DNA of 64,000 bases. Origin: JACDAE01 sp963744875 (GTDB lineage: Bacteria; Chloroflexota; Ktedonobacteria; Ktedonobacterales; Ktedonobacteraceae). Shown here piece after piece: positions 40,769 to 49,307 of the stretch. A program made the translations under genes and the position numbers. The stretch lies in assembly GCA_963744875.1 (NCBI GenBank), contig CAVUVQ010000030.1:1-64000 (forward strand), written 5' to 3'. Each line of letters opens with the position of its first letter. Position 1 is the stretch's first letter. The notes under the pieces were generated by a model that worked only from the letters and a program-made list of their open reading frames with translations, searched no databases and was not told where the DNA came from.

Positions 40769-41707
40769 ATGAGTCGAGCGATTATGTATACGTCATTTGG
40801 CGGACCCGATGTTTTAGAACTGCAAGACATTCCAGAACCACATGCTCGTTCAGATGAAGTACGAGTACGAGTGGCGGCCGCAGGCTTGAACCCGATGGAT
40901 TGGGGGATATCTTCAAAGCCCGACGCGGCTGCAAGGTTTGGCATTACGTTGCCATCAGGATTCGGTACTGATTTCGCAGGCACCATTGATGAGGTTGGCT
41001 CCAATGTCAAAGATTTTCAGATTGGAGACCGTGTATTTGGCGGAGCGCTTGGTCGCGCCGTCGCTGACTATATTGTATTGAATCCATCAACAGAAACATT
41101 GCACCATACTCCCAGTGATATTCCAGACGTCATCGCAAGCGCTCTTCCGGTTGCTGGTCTTACCGCCGACGCGGCACTGAGCGTTATCGGTGTAAAGTCA
41201 GGTGATACCGTGCTCATAGGCGGTGCTGCGGGTGGCGTCGGCACATTCGCCGTCCAACTCGCAAAGCTGGCTGGCGCAACCGTTATCGGTACCGGGTCAG
41301 AGGATTCATTCGACTATCTCCGTACGCTTGGTGCTATTCCCGTCACCTACGGACCAGGATTGGCAGACCGAGTTCGTCAGCTCGCCCCACATGGCGTCGA
41401 CGCGGCTACCGCGCTCATGGGGACAGAGACCATAGACGTAGCCCTTGCGCTTGGTATTTCGCCTGCTCGAATTTCTGCGATCGCGGCAGGACCGAATCCG
41501 CCAGGTGGTGTCCATGCAACAGGCGCGGCACAAGCTAGTCCTGGTGCACTCGATAGCATTACCAATGCCATAAGTAGTGGAAAACTCACCGTCCCAATAG
41601 CCGCAACGTTTCCAATAGAACGTACCCGCGAGGCTGTAACGTTGCAGCGCGGGGGGCATGTTCACGGCAAAGTGGTCATTACACTTTCTGAAACGGAGGA
41701 AGACTAA
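40769..41707 (+). CDS. NADP-dependent MDR oxidoreductase (quinone reductase-like)
   Basis: This 312-residue medium-chain dehydrogenase/reductase is of the zinc-free quinone oxidoreductase type. The N-terminal GroES-like half has AAGLNPMDWGI and GTDFAGTIDEVGSNV. The Rossmann half has DTVLIGGAAGGVGTFAVQLA, the nucleotide-binding glycine motif (GxxGGVG). The catalytic zinc-binding Cys/His set of alcohol dehydrogenases is not seen. The likely reaction is NADPH-dependent reduction of quinones or enones. The start follows AGAAGGAG. Its TAA overlaps the ATG of the broken carboxylesterase (TAATG), so the two formed an operon under the divergent TetR. Confidence 0.88.
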   Translation: MSRAIMYTSFGGPDVLELQDIPEPHARSDEVRVRVAAAGLNPMDWGISSKPDAAARFGITLPSGFGTDFAGTIDEVGSNVKDFQIGDRVFGGALGRAVADYIVLNPSTETLHHTPSDIPDVIASALPVAGLTADAALSVIGVKSGDTVLIGGAAGGVGTFAVQLAKLAGATVIGTGSEDSFDYLRTLGAIPVTYGPGLADRVRQLAPHGVDAATALMGTETIDVALALGISPARISAIAAGPNPPGGVHATGAAQASPGALDSITNAISSGKLTVPIAATFPIERTREAVTLQRGGHVHGKVVITLSETEED

Positions 41708-43198
41708 TGCCGAAAACGCCACTTGTTCAGATTGCCGATGGTACCCTGCGAGGTCAAACACTTGCGAACGGAGGCTTCTGCTTCGCAGGTATCCCGTTCG
41801 CTGCCCCGCCTGTTGGTCCCTTGCGTTTCCGTCCGCCACAACCCGTTGCTTCCCTGGACAGGTGTGCGCGAGGCGACCTCATTTTCCCCCGTGCTCATGC
41901 AGCGGCTCACGCTATTCCCAGAGGGATCAGAGGCCAGTGAAGATTGTCTCTATCTCAATGTCTGAACCCCAGACCTCTCTGGGCGGCGTCCCGTCATGGT
42001 CTGGATCTATGGAGGTGGCTTCGAGAGTGGGACGGGATCGCCTCCAATGACCTCCGGCGAGGCATTGATGCACCGGGATGTCGTGTTTGTGAGTTTCAAT
42101 TATCGGGTGGGAGCGCTGGGGTTCTTGCATCTGGCCGATCTTGGTGGACCAGCCTGGGCCTCGGCCACCAATTGCGGGTTGCTTGATCAGATCGCGGCGT
42201 TGCACTGGGTGCGTACCAATATCGCGGCTTTTGGAGGGGATCCCACCAATATCACTGTCTTTGGGGTATCAGCGGGGGCCTTCTCCATTGGAGCTTTGTC
42301 AAACATGCCTACTGCCGCAGGCATGTTTGACAAAGCGATCATGCAAAGTGGCGCAACCTCACGCACCTTTTCTCGCGAGGTTGCCACAGGGATCGCGCAG
42401 GATCTGCTCATCAGGCTTGGACTCGACGCTCCAGAGCAACTGCTTTCCGTGCCCGCTGAACGCATTGTTGAAGTCCAGGTGGAGGTCATTGATAGCGACA
42501 TTGGTGCGCGCAACACCCCCGGCGGGCGTTCCTATGGAGCGGTTGTTGATGGGCACGTGTTGCCTGATCTGCCGCTCAACGTCGTGACCAGAGGTGGGAC
42601 CAGGACGATTCCGTTGATTGTGGGTTTCACTCGCGATGAAGTCCAATTGTGGGAGGTGATGCTGCAACCAACCACGTTTGCTCCGGCGAATGAAACAGTC
42701 TTGCTAGCAGAGATGACCCGATGTGTGGGCGAGGAACTGGCATCGGCGTTGTTGCATGTCTATCAGAAGCGGGAACCGGAGGCCAGTCTGGCTCGCCTGC
42801 GCACGCGCTTCCTGAGTGACTGGAGCTTCCGCATGCCAGCGGTGCAGTGTGCTCAGGCACAGATCGCCAGTGGGGGCCAGGCATGGAGCTATCTCTTTGC
42901 ACACACCCCTGCTCCATTTCTGGGCGCACATCATGGGGTTGATACTGCCTATACCCTGGATATGCTTGGTCAACCCTCCTTCTATGGCTTGTTTGCTGTT
43001 TCCCCGGAAGATGAACAGATCCGTGACAGGATAGTGGAAAACTTGACCACCTTTGCCCGCACGGGTGATCCGGGTTGGCCGGTATATCGATCAGAGGAAC
43101 CGACCGTCCGCTGTTTTGGCGGAACGGAACCCCTGGTCATTGAGCCACCAGCCGAGGTAGATCTGCTCTGGAAAGCGTTCTGGGAGCACCTGGAGTAG
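41707..43198 (+). pseudogene. Type B carboxylesterase, one frameshift and one nonsense codon
   Basis: The alpha/beta-hydrolase frame starts MPKTPLVQIADGTLRGQ with GIPFAAPPVGPLRF (41707 on), the type B hallmark. It then shifts near 41,850: removing one C from CCC gives PVASWTGVREATS. It continues to ASEDCLYLNV, where TGA (41963-41965) stands where the family has Trp (LNVWTP), then runs on in the same frame as PVMVWIYGGGFESG to the end. The nucleophile elbow is FGVSAGAFS (normally GESAG, Val replacing Glu). The His region is GAHHGVDTAY. About 497 codons if repaired. Two independent lesions make a true pseudogene plausible, although both are single-base changes. Confidence 0.8.
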
Positions 43199-43224
43199 CT
43201 CGAGGCAGACTGTGTTTCAGGGGG

Positions 43225-43806
43225 ATGTTGGGGGAGAAAACAGTGGGAAGCGCGAGAGATCGAGAAACGAGGGTTCTTGTCAGCGCCGATGCAGAGGTTG
43301 CCGATGCCACGCATCAGTTGGAAGGCATCAATATCGGCGCTAATCTCGCCAGCTTCAGCGGCGGTGAGCAACTGAGCACAAACGGGTCGAAGGCGGTCAA
43401 TGAAGTAGGCATGCAACGCGTCGAAGCCAACGCTATCGGGTTGCAGGAACGCGGCGAGTCCATGCTTGGTGACCAGAAAATCAACGAAGAGGTTGACCCA
43501 TTGACCTAGTGCAACGTACGGCGAACCAGCATTAGCCAGCAGAACAGGACCAGCCTCGGCACAGGCCTCGACCTGATGGCGGTACACGGCAACAACAAGA
43601 TCCGCTCGCGTCGGGAAGTGGCGGTAAATCGTCCCCATCCCAACGCCAGCCGCCGCTGCGATGTCACGCACCGGTGCCTCGACACCGGACTGGCGAACAC
43701 GGCGGCGGCGTCAGCACGCCTGCTCGTTGCGCTGCGCGTCGGCCCGCTTCTGCCGTGCTGGTTTATGTTGGGTTGGTTGCTCCGCTCCCTCGTCGATGCT
43801 GGTCAT
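43225..43806 (-). pseudogene. TetR-family repressor, frameshifted
   Basis: From ATG 43806 behind GGGAGGG the frame reads MTSIDEGAEQPTQHKPARQK and RADAQRNEQ, then is lost at about 43,720. After two compensating indels it resumes with SGVEAPVRDIAAAAGVGMGT and IYRHFPTRADLVVAVYRHQ, a clear TetR HTH, and a ligand-binding domain to about FQLMRGIGNLCIGADKNPRF. The open frame then runs antisense into the esterase gene without family similarity, so a second disruption lies near 43,250. It is divergent from the aldo/keto reductase, whose promoter carries a classical TetR-like palindrome. If the gene is dead, that promoter would be derepressed. Confidence 0.65.
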
Positions 43807-43834
43807 CGTTTCATTCCCTCCCTCAGACAATGGC

Positions 43835-43863
43835 TTGACAAACGGAACTTCGTTCCGTATAAT
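43835..43863 (+). promoter_or_regulatory. Consensus sigma-70 promoter with embedded operator
   Basis: TTGACA (43835-43840) and TATAAT (43858-43863) are exact consensus hexamers with a 17-bp spacer. The spacer holds a perfect palindrome, ACGGAAC-TTC-GTTCCGT (43842-43858), which overlaps the first base of the -10 box. A repressor bound there would block RNA polymerase. It drives the aldo/keto reductase at 43916. Confidence 0.85.
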
Positions 43864-43915
43864 AATTATCGGAGCACTGCTCCACTTTATCAGTATACTA
43901 TGGAGGAATACAATC

Positions 43916-44947
43916 ATGCAATACCGTACCCTGGGCCTCACTGGCATCACGGTCAGCCAGATGTGCCTTGGCGCAATGATGTTCGGCGCCTTCGGCAACC
44001 CCGACCACAATGAGTCGATCCAGATCATCCACAAGGCGCTCGATGCCGGGATCAACTTTATCGACACCGCTGCCTACTCCGCTGGCGAGTCAGAAGAGAT
44101 CGTGGGCAAGGCGCTGGCGGGCGGACGGCGCGCAAACGTGGTGCTCGCCGTCAAGTTCGGCCCTCCTGCCGACCAGGACCCCAACCATCGCGGAGCGTCA
44201 CGGCGATGGATCATGGAGGTTGTCGAGCGCTCGCTGCGTCGGCTCCAGACCGACTGGATTGACCTCTACCAGGTGGGTGTTCCCGATCCCAACACCGATA
44301 TCGACGAGACCCTCGGTGCCCTGTCTGATCTCGTTCACGCGGGCAAGATCCGCTCCTTCGGTGCGTCAAAGGTTCCCGCCTCTCAGATCGTCGAGGCCCA
44401 GTGGACTGCCGACCGCCGCGGCCACGGACGGTTTCGGACCGAGCAGCCTCCCTATTCTCTCCTGACCCGCGCCATCGAGTACGACGTGTTACCGACCTGC
44501 CTGCGCCACGGAATGGGTGTGTTGACCTACAGCCCGCTGGCTGAGGGCTGGCTGTCGGGCAAATACCGCAAGGGCCTGGAGGTCAGCGGTCCGGGTTCCG
44601 CCGCTCGCGCCCGGCGCTCCTGGGACTTTGACGCCACCAACCCGGCCAATGCCGCCAAGCTCGACGCCGCCGACGCCTTCGGCGCTCTCGCCGACGAGGC
44701 GGGGATGACCCTCGTCCAGATGGCAGTCGCATTCGTTACCCGTCATCCCGCGGTCACCTCCGCGATCATTGGCCCGCGCACCATGGAACACCTGGACACT
44801 TACCTCGCTGCCGATGGGATCGACCTGTCGAGCGAGGTGCTGGACCGCATCGACCAGATAGTTCCCCCCGGAGTCACGATCAACATCGCCGACAACATGT
44901 GGAACATCGGCACATCGGCGCTCAGCGCGGCATTCCGCCGCCGGTAG
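43916..44947 (+). CDS. Aldo/keto reductase lacking the usual catalytic His
   Basis: The start at ATG 43916 follows TGGAGGA, 53 bp after a consensus promoter. The product has 343 residues and the AKR (beta/alpha)8 pattern: LGLTGITVSQMCLGAMMFG, INFIDTAAYSAGESEEIVG, RSLRRLQTDWIDLYQ, GKIRSFGASKV, and an NADPH site near TSAIIGPRTMEHLD. Of the catalytic tetrad Asp, Tyr and Lys are recognisable (FIDTAAY, AVKFG). At the place where the family has LYQxH this protein has LYQVGVPDP, so the tetrad His is Gly. One residue is also missing between DTA and Tyr. Activity may be altered. The GC-rich third positions differ from neighbours, suggesting transfer from an actinobacterium-like donor. Confidence 0.88.
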   Translation: MQYRTLGLTGITVSQMCLGAMMFGAFGNPDHNESIQIIHKALDAGINFIDTAAYSAGESEEIVGKALAGGRRANVVLAVKFGPPADQDPNHRGASRRWIMEVVERSLRRLQTDWIDLYQVGVPDPNTDIDETLGALSDLVHAGKIRSFGASKVPASQIVEAQWTADRRGHGRFRTEQPPYSLLTRAIEYDVLPTCLRHGMGVLTYSPLAEGWLSGKYRKGLEVSGPGSAARARRSWDFDATNPANAAKLDAADAFGALADEAGMTLVQMAVAFVTRHPAVTSAIIGPRTMEHLDTYLAADGIDLSSEVLDRIDQIVPPGVTINIADNMWNIGTSALSAAFRRR

Positions 44948-45232
44948 ACCAGCCCCGGCCCGACCAGTACCACATCATGAGTGAATCGACTCAGAGCTTG
45001 CGCCAAATGGGTCAGAGACTGAGTCGGTCGGGCTCGGATGACTCGTTTGGAATGCAGGCACGGATGTCCACATTACCTGGATGTTCTAGCGTCCCAGTTA
45101 TAAATTCCACAATGAAACTGGTGGCAGCAGTACAATTATCCTGACCAATGTAGCCACGCTCTTTGAGGAAGAAAGATAGCTTGTTTAGTCTCTCAAGCAA
45201 GAAGAGCAGAAAAGAAAGAAAGCCCCAAGCGA

Positions 45233-45502
45233 TCAGAATAATGATACTGAAATTTCCCCCATTTTGGAGGGTAGGAGAAGAGAAGCCCCATGTGTTGAGG
45301 CAACAGGCCGACCAGTATTGGCTGGTGATGCTGTTTGCCCAGATTTCACCGTCTCCACATGCCGTAACGCATGGGCGACAATGAGCAGCACAACGGAGCC
45401 TTTTGTGAGCACGTTCGCCATAGTGGCAATGAGTCCGAACGCGAGCAAGAGGACCGACAGGCTCGCCGTCAGTTCCAATGAGTAGAGGATCGCAGTATCC
45501 AT
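45233..45502 (-). CDS. Possible small membrane protein
   Basis: 89 residues with two hydrophobic helices (ILYSLELTASLSVLLLAFGL, then VVLLIVAHALRHVE). There is no recognised family and no convincing ribosome-binding site. Its 3' half overlaps sequence that recurs near 57,085-57,150 as part of the repeat-A flank, so it could be chance coding in a repeat. The surrounding 44,948-45,720 has no better candidate. Confidence 0.25.
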   Translation of the reverse strand: MDTAILYSLELTASLSVLLLAFGLIATMANVLTKGSVVLLIVAHALRHVETVKSGQTASPANTGRPVASTHGASLLLPSKMGEISVSLF

Positions 45503-46021
45503 TTTTTCAATGCTCGTAAATTATTTCATGACCATCTATACTGATATTTCGTTACGTTGCTCTGTCAAAGAAAATGGTATAAGTATACCTTTAAAAAGCA
45601 TTTGGCACATTCTACGCCTGATTTGTCCCCTCACCTGGATTTGCGTACAAAGATGCCTGCAGAGGCTGAGCAACGACGCCAATCACGTGGGCAGAGCCAA
45701 CAAGAGAAAGCTTTTACCCTACTTTCTCCTGTTTCTGAACGGCAATCACGATGCGCCGAATGGTTTCGTGGGAGACCCCATAATCGTCAGCAACCTTTTG
45801 CAGTGGTTCCTGATTCTCAATGATACGGCATACGACGGTGGGCCATTCTTCCTATAGAAATCCCATAGGCAGGTTTTTGTGGCCCTGGATGCCGTTGTGC
45901 AATAGGTGGAAGCAGAAGACGCCCATGCGCTTGCTCACGTTGGAGCAACTCTTGTAGCTTGCGGGAGAGGTAACTTGAGGGGGAAATGAAGTGGATGAAC
46001 ACTGATGAGAGCGAAGCCGAT
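45255..46021. repeat. Flank of repeat A copy 2 shared with copy 3
   Basis: The stretch around 45,270-45,330 (GGAGAAGAGAAGCC...TGTTGAGGCAACAG) and the minus-strand HTH ORF remnant at 45,720-46,056 both recur in order before repeat A copy 3 (57,085-57,508). The repeated unit is therefore about 0.7-1 kb, larger than the GTCGGTTCCG core element. Confidence 0.6.
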
Positions 46022-46056
46022 GCCCGTCGGTTCCGGTTGAGTAATTTCATACGCAA
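45720..46056 (-). pseudogene. Repeat-associated small HTH protein gene, frameshifted
   Basis: From 46056 the translation is MRMKLLNRNRRASASLSSVF, then FISPSSYLSRKLQELL and RHPGPQKPAYGIS. After a frame change near 45,850 it continues WPTVVCRIIENQEPLQKV, ADDYGVSHETIRRIVIAVQK. The second part is a helix-turn-helix. It aligns with the complete 118-residue copy at 57,201-57,557. Function unknown. The HTH with a Pro/Lys-rich hinge recalls recombinase C-termini. Confidence 0.55.
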
Positions 46057-46230
46057 ATGCCATTAAATACATGTAATGCATCTGAGAAATCGGTCAAATT
46101 TGACCGATTTCTTGTTTTTGCTTGTTTTACACCTCATTCTACCGATCGTGGAACCGACCAGAACATGAGGATCGGTTCCGCGATCAACCATCTCACAGAT
46201 TATTCGGGCGACCTAGCAGAATGTTTTGGA
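46022..46230. repeat. Non-coding repeat element, family A, copy 2
   Basis: GTCGGTTCCG lies at 46026-46035, AAATACATGTAATG follows, and the hairpin AAATCGGTCAA/TTGACCGATTT is centred near 46,102. GGAACCGAC is at 46150-46158 and TCGGTTCCG at 46172-46180. The hairpin bases differ from copy 1 in a compensatory way. Positions 46,231-46,771 show no supported gene beyond the sigma-factor leader. Confidence 0.75.
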
Positions 46231-46771
46231 GGAGACCTCCTCACTCACTCAACCACTCAGCTCTCCATATCTGCTCAGTGAACAGGGTTGAGCTCTGGCC
46301 ACCATCTGGATGGGGTTCGAGAAGCTTTCTGGTTCTCTTGTGCCACATTTTCCTTCTCCCACCCTCCAAAATCGGGTTAAGCCCATCCCGCTGCAAGAAC
46401 ATCTGCCCGGCCAGGGGATCACCCTCCAGGAAGAGGCCAGGACCGGTGGAAACGAGATTTGGGGCGACTCGGCCTGGCCTGTGGCAAGCAGGTGCGCATC
46501 ACTGCTCGTGCTAAGTGAAATTGTCACAGATATCTAAAAGATAGAAGAAGGTAATTCCTACGGAGATCCTTCCCAGAACTGAGCTACTTGCGACTTCTTC
46601 TATCCCTGAACCTCCTCGTTGATATCTCTGAGGCGCACGGGGCAAGCTTCTTTTCCTCTTCTTCTCAGGAAAGTAACATGTGTTTCTCGAGCTTTTTGGT
46701 CCCATTGCTTCTCATCTGTTTGAACCATTTCTCGCTTTTTGGGTACTTACTTTATAAGGAGGACAGGTGAG

Positions 46772-47380
46772 TTGATTCGTATTGGATTTTCCAGGCATGC
46801 AAGCGAGAGCATCAGGAGAGAAGGGAGCCGAGAATCTCCCGAAAACCTCTTACTGGCGCAGGTGGCGAAAAGGGATCGTGAGGCTCTGGCTGAGATCTAT
46901 ACGCATTTTCAGCGCCCACTTTTCCGCTATCTCTTTCACTTGTTGGGACAGAAAGAGCTGGCTGAAGATATCCTGCAAGAAGTCATGGTGATTGTTTGGC
47001 AGAAAGCGCATACCTTTCAGAGGACCGCTCAGGCTGCACACTGGATTTTCGGGATAGCCCACCACCAGGCTTTCAAGGCTCTGCGCCGGGATGCAGGCAC
47101 TACTTTTATCGAACTGGAGGCGGCGTTGGATCTTCCAGATGAGGCGCTGGGTCCGGAGGCTGATCTGCTGCGCCAGACAACGCATGAGGAGCTTGCCAAA
47201 GCCCTGGCCTGTTTGACCCCCGAACACCGCGAGGTGCTGGAATTGGCCTTTTTCCAGGATTTCGCGTGCAAAGAGATCGCCGCCATTGTTGGCATTCCTT
47301 TAGGCACCGTAAAGAGCCGTTTGAGCTACGCCCGGCGCGCCTTGAAAGCGGCCTTATTCCACAATGGATGGGAGGCATAA
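46772..47380 (+). CDS. ECF-type RNA polymerase sigma factor
   Basis: I choose TTG 46772 because AAGGAGG lies 8 bp upstream; the longer frame from 46739 would place that site inside the gene. The 202-residue product has sigma region 2 (YTHFQRPLFRYLFHLLGQKE, then LAEDILQEVMVIVWQKAHTF) and region 4 (ALACLTPEHREVLELAFFQD, then CKEIAAIVGIPLGTVKSRLS). It directs transcription of a small regulon, probably including its own operon. The next gene encodes a zf-HC2 membrane protein that should be its anti-sigma factor, followed by an ABC transporter, a common Chloroflexota arrangement. Confidence 0.92.
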   Translation: MIRIGFSRHASESIRREGSRESPENLLLAQVAKRDREALAEIYTHFQRPLFRYLFHLLGQKELAEDILQEVMVIVWQKAHTFQRTAQAAHWIFGIAHHQAFKALRRDAGTTFIELEAALDLPDEALGPEADLLRQTTHEELAKALACLTPEHREVLELAFFQDFACKEIAAIVGIPLGTVKSRLSYARRALKAALFHNGWEA

Positions 47381-47388
47381 CCTTTTCT

Positions 47389-48342
47389 ATGACATCGCAT
47401 CATGAACATCATTTCTTTCGTTCTCACTGTCCTGTAGACCAGTTGGAATGGTTTGTCAACCAGACGCTCTCTGCGGAGGAACGGATAGCCGTTGAGGCTC
47501 ACCTGACCGAGTGTGCTGCCTGCCGGGCAGAGGCCACGGTCTGGACCGAACTGCGCCAGGTTCTGCGGGGTGTGGGTATACGAACACCGGAGCCGCGAGC
47601 AGATCTCTTCATGCAGATTGAGCAACAGCTCGATGTGTTGCCATCTCCTGCTCCCCTGGCCTGGCCGGGTTCCCTGCTTCAGGCTGGCTGGTTCGCTTTG
47701 ACTGTGTGTGGAGAGCATTTCCGGGCGCAGGCCCGTCTGATTCGGCGCGATCTCTTCTGGATGCCCCTGTTCGTTGTGCCGCTGGCTGGTTCGCTCGTGT
47801 ACCTGCCTGGATCGTGGCAAGATACGCCGGGGCCTGCTGCTTTGCTGGCCGCGCTGCTCACTGCGCTCAGTATGGCTTTTCTCTATGGGCAGGGGGCTGA
47901 TCCAGCTCGCGAGATAACACTGGTCACCCAGACCTCGCCCCGTCTGGTACTGGGGGTACGCTGTTGCCTGGTCTTTGGCTATGACCTGTTGCTCAACTGT
48001 GGTCTCGTGTTCCCTTTCCTGGCTCAGCATGGCGTCGTCACACCAGCCTGGTTCCTGGCGAACTGGCTGGCTCCGCTCTGCTGTCTGAGCGCCATTGCTT
48101 TGCTCCTGAGTATTCTGGTGAACTCCGGTACTGCTGTGCTCGTCTGTACCCTTCTCTGGGCACTGCGCATACTCAACAGTGTGCAAACAATCCTGTTTGG
48201 CGGCTCGCAACCACTCCTAGAAGCCTCTTGGCAACAACAGTATGAACGTTTCTGGCATCAGGGATCGCTGCTGTTCGTCGTTGCTATCCTGGCTGTTCTT
48301 CTGACCTTCATTGTTCTTGAAAGAAAGGAGCGTTTCGTTTGA
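47389..48342 (+). CDS. Membrane-bound zf-HC2 anti-sigma factor
   Basis: This 317-residue protein starts MTSHHEHHF at 47389; an in-frame ATG at 47366 is possible. The N-terminus is a zinc-finger anti-sigma domain, HCPVDQLEWFVNQTLSAEER followed by EAHLTECAACRAE (His...Cys-x2-Cys). The remainder has about six hydrophobic helices (for example LFWMPLFVVPLAGSLVYL, WLAPLCCLSAIALLLSILV, SLLFVVAILAVLLTFIVL). It should hold the ECF sigma factor at the membrane until a signal arrives. The many-helix membrane part, rather than a single TM, suggests that it senses or interacts with the ABC permeases encoded downstream. Its TGA overlaps the next ATG (TGATG). Confidence 0.85.
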   Translation: MTSHHEHHFFRSHCPVDQLEWFVNQTLSAEERIAVEAHLTECAACRAEATVWTELRQVLRGVGIRTPEPRADLFMQIEQQLDVLPSPAPLAWPGSLLQAGWFALTVCGEHFRAQARLIRRDLFWMPLFVVPLAGSLVYLPGSWQDTPGPAALLAALLTALSMAFLYGQGADPAREITLVTQTSPRLVLGVRCCLVFGYDLLLNCGLVFPFLAQHGVVTPAWFLANWLAPLCCLSAIALLLSILVNSGTAVLVCTLLWALRILNSVQTILFGGSQPLLEASWQQQYERFWHQGSLLFVVAILAVLLTFIVLERKERFV

Positions 48343-48443
48343 TGACATCTCTGAATTGCGCGGTATTTGCGGGTGTGATTACTGTTCTAGCCATGTTTCT
48401 CTTCGTCATCGTTTTTGGAAGAAAGGATTGTCCTGCTCAATGA
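48342..48443 (+). CDS. 33-residue single-TM microprotein in the sigma/ABC operon
   Basis: A short open frame begins at ATG 48342 inside the stop of the anti-sigma gene (TGATG) and ends at TGA 48443, overlapping the ATG of the permease at 48440 (ATGA). AAAGGAG lies about 11 bp upstream. The peptide begins MTSLNCAVFAGVITVLAMFL, continues FVIVFGRK and ends DCPAQ. It is one hydrophobic helix with a positively charged flank. Double start/stop overlap argues that it is translated and coupled. A role as a small subunit or regulator of the transporter is inference. It is below usual gene-calling length. Confidence 0.6.
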   Translation: MTSLNCAVFAGVITVLAMFLFVIVFGRKDCPAQ

Positions 48444-49306
48444 TAGTTCTTCCTCGTGTTGCACCCGGCCGCGGCTTGTTCGGGGCTTTCGGGCAGGTCC
48501 GGGCCACGCTACGGGCCGAGATTGTGATGCAGTGGCGACGCTGGGGTCTCTGGGTGACTTTTGCTTGCGCGGCTGCTTTGCTCTTGCTACTGACGATACA
48601 GGCTGCGACTTCCCTGTTACATCTTCCACCAGACTCGATCTATGTGCAGCACCACTACACACCTGAGGATTTAGACAACCTCATGGTCTACGATATAGGC
48701 CTTTATGGGTCGATCTTCTTTGGCCTCGTCGTGGCCTTGCTCGTGGTTGATCGTGTGGGGCGGGATCGGAGCCTGGGCATGTTCGAGTTGCAACGTGCCA
48801 CGCCACAGGGATATGCTCCCTACGTTCTGGGCAAGTTTCTGGGCAATTATGTCGCGGTCCTTGTGCCAACCTTGCTCGTGTACCTGCTCTGCGCACTGAT
48901 TTCGCTTATGTTGGGTTGGCCTCTGGCAATTCTCTTGAAGCTTATGCAAGCTTTTGTGCTCGTTTTTATCCCTTCCTCGCTTGCGGCTGTGGGTCTGATA
49001 TTCTGGCTTTCGAGCTTCCTGCCGCTGCGCATTGTCCAGGTTGGTTTTTCACTGCTCTGGTTGTACTTCAATACAGGTCTAGGTCAGTATGGATTCGGTG
49101 CTAGCATTTTCAATCCGGGTGGCCTCTATGTCTACCCGGTGTTCTTTCCCTTGACAACGCCCATGTCTACCGTCTACCCAAACTTTCAGACGTCCATACC
49201 ACTGGCATTGCTCAATATCGCAGTCTTACTTCTGACTGCCATTGTGGCGCTGTTTCTAACCTACGGGAGCCTGGCTTTCCAGCGGCATCGTGAGGAGAAA
49301 GTCTAG
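48440..49306 (+). CDS. ABC-2 type transporter permease 1
   Basis: The start at ATG 48440 (MIVLPRVAPGRGLFGAFGQV) overlaps the microprotein stop. A longer frame from 48311 would overlap both upstream genes and is less likely. The 288-residue protein has about six TM helices (LWVTFACAAALLLLLTI, IGLYGSIFFGLVVALLVV, FLGNYVAVLVPTLLVYLLCA, VFIPSSLAAVGLIFWLSSFL, LALLNIAVLLLTAIVALFLT), a soluble loop after the first helix (SIYVQHHYTPEDLDNL) and RDRSLGMFELQRATPQGY before helix three, as in ABC-2 permeases. It pairs with the permease at 49308 and the ATPase at 50126. Substrate unknown. Confidence 0.82.
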   Translation: MIVLPRVAPGRGLFGAFGQVRATLRAEIVMQWRRWGLWVTFACAAALLLLLTIQAATSLLHLPPDSIYVQHHYTPEDLDNLMVYDIGLYGSIFFGLVVALLVVDRVGRDRSLGMFELQRATPQGYAPYVLGKFLGNYVAVLVPTLLVYLLCALISLMLGWPLAILLKLMQAFVLVFIPSSLAAVGLIFWLSSFLPLRIVQVGFSLLWLYFNTGLGQYGFGASIFNPGGLYVYPVFFPLTTPMSTVYPNFQTSIPLALLNIAVLLLTAIVALFLTYGSLAFQRHREEKV

Positions 49307-49307
49307 C

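Noticed and set aside
42982..43220. 3' extension of the second TetR frame into the esterase
   Set aside because: TetR similarity ends near 43,250 and the remainder is antisense to conserved esterase coding, so it is read-through after a frameshift.
47326..48210. 294-residue open frame antisense to the anti-sigma gene
   Set aside because: The sense strand has a zinc finger, TM helices and operon coupling; the antisense product is Arg/Gln-rich without recognisable features.
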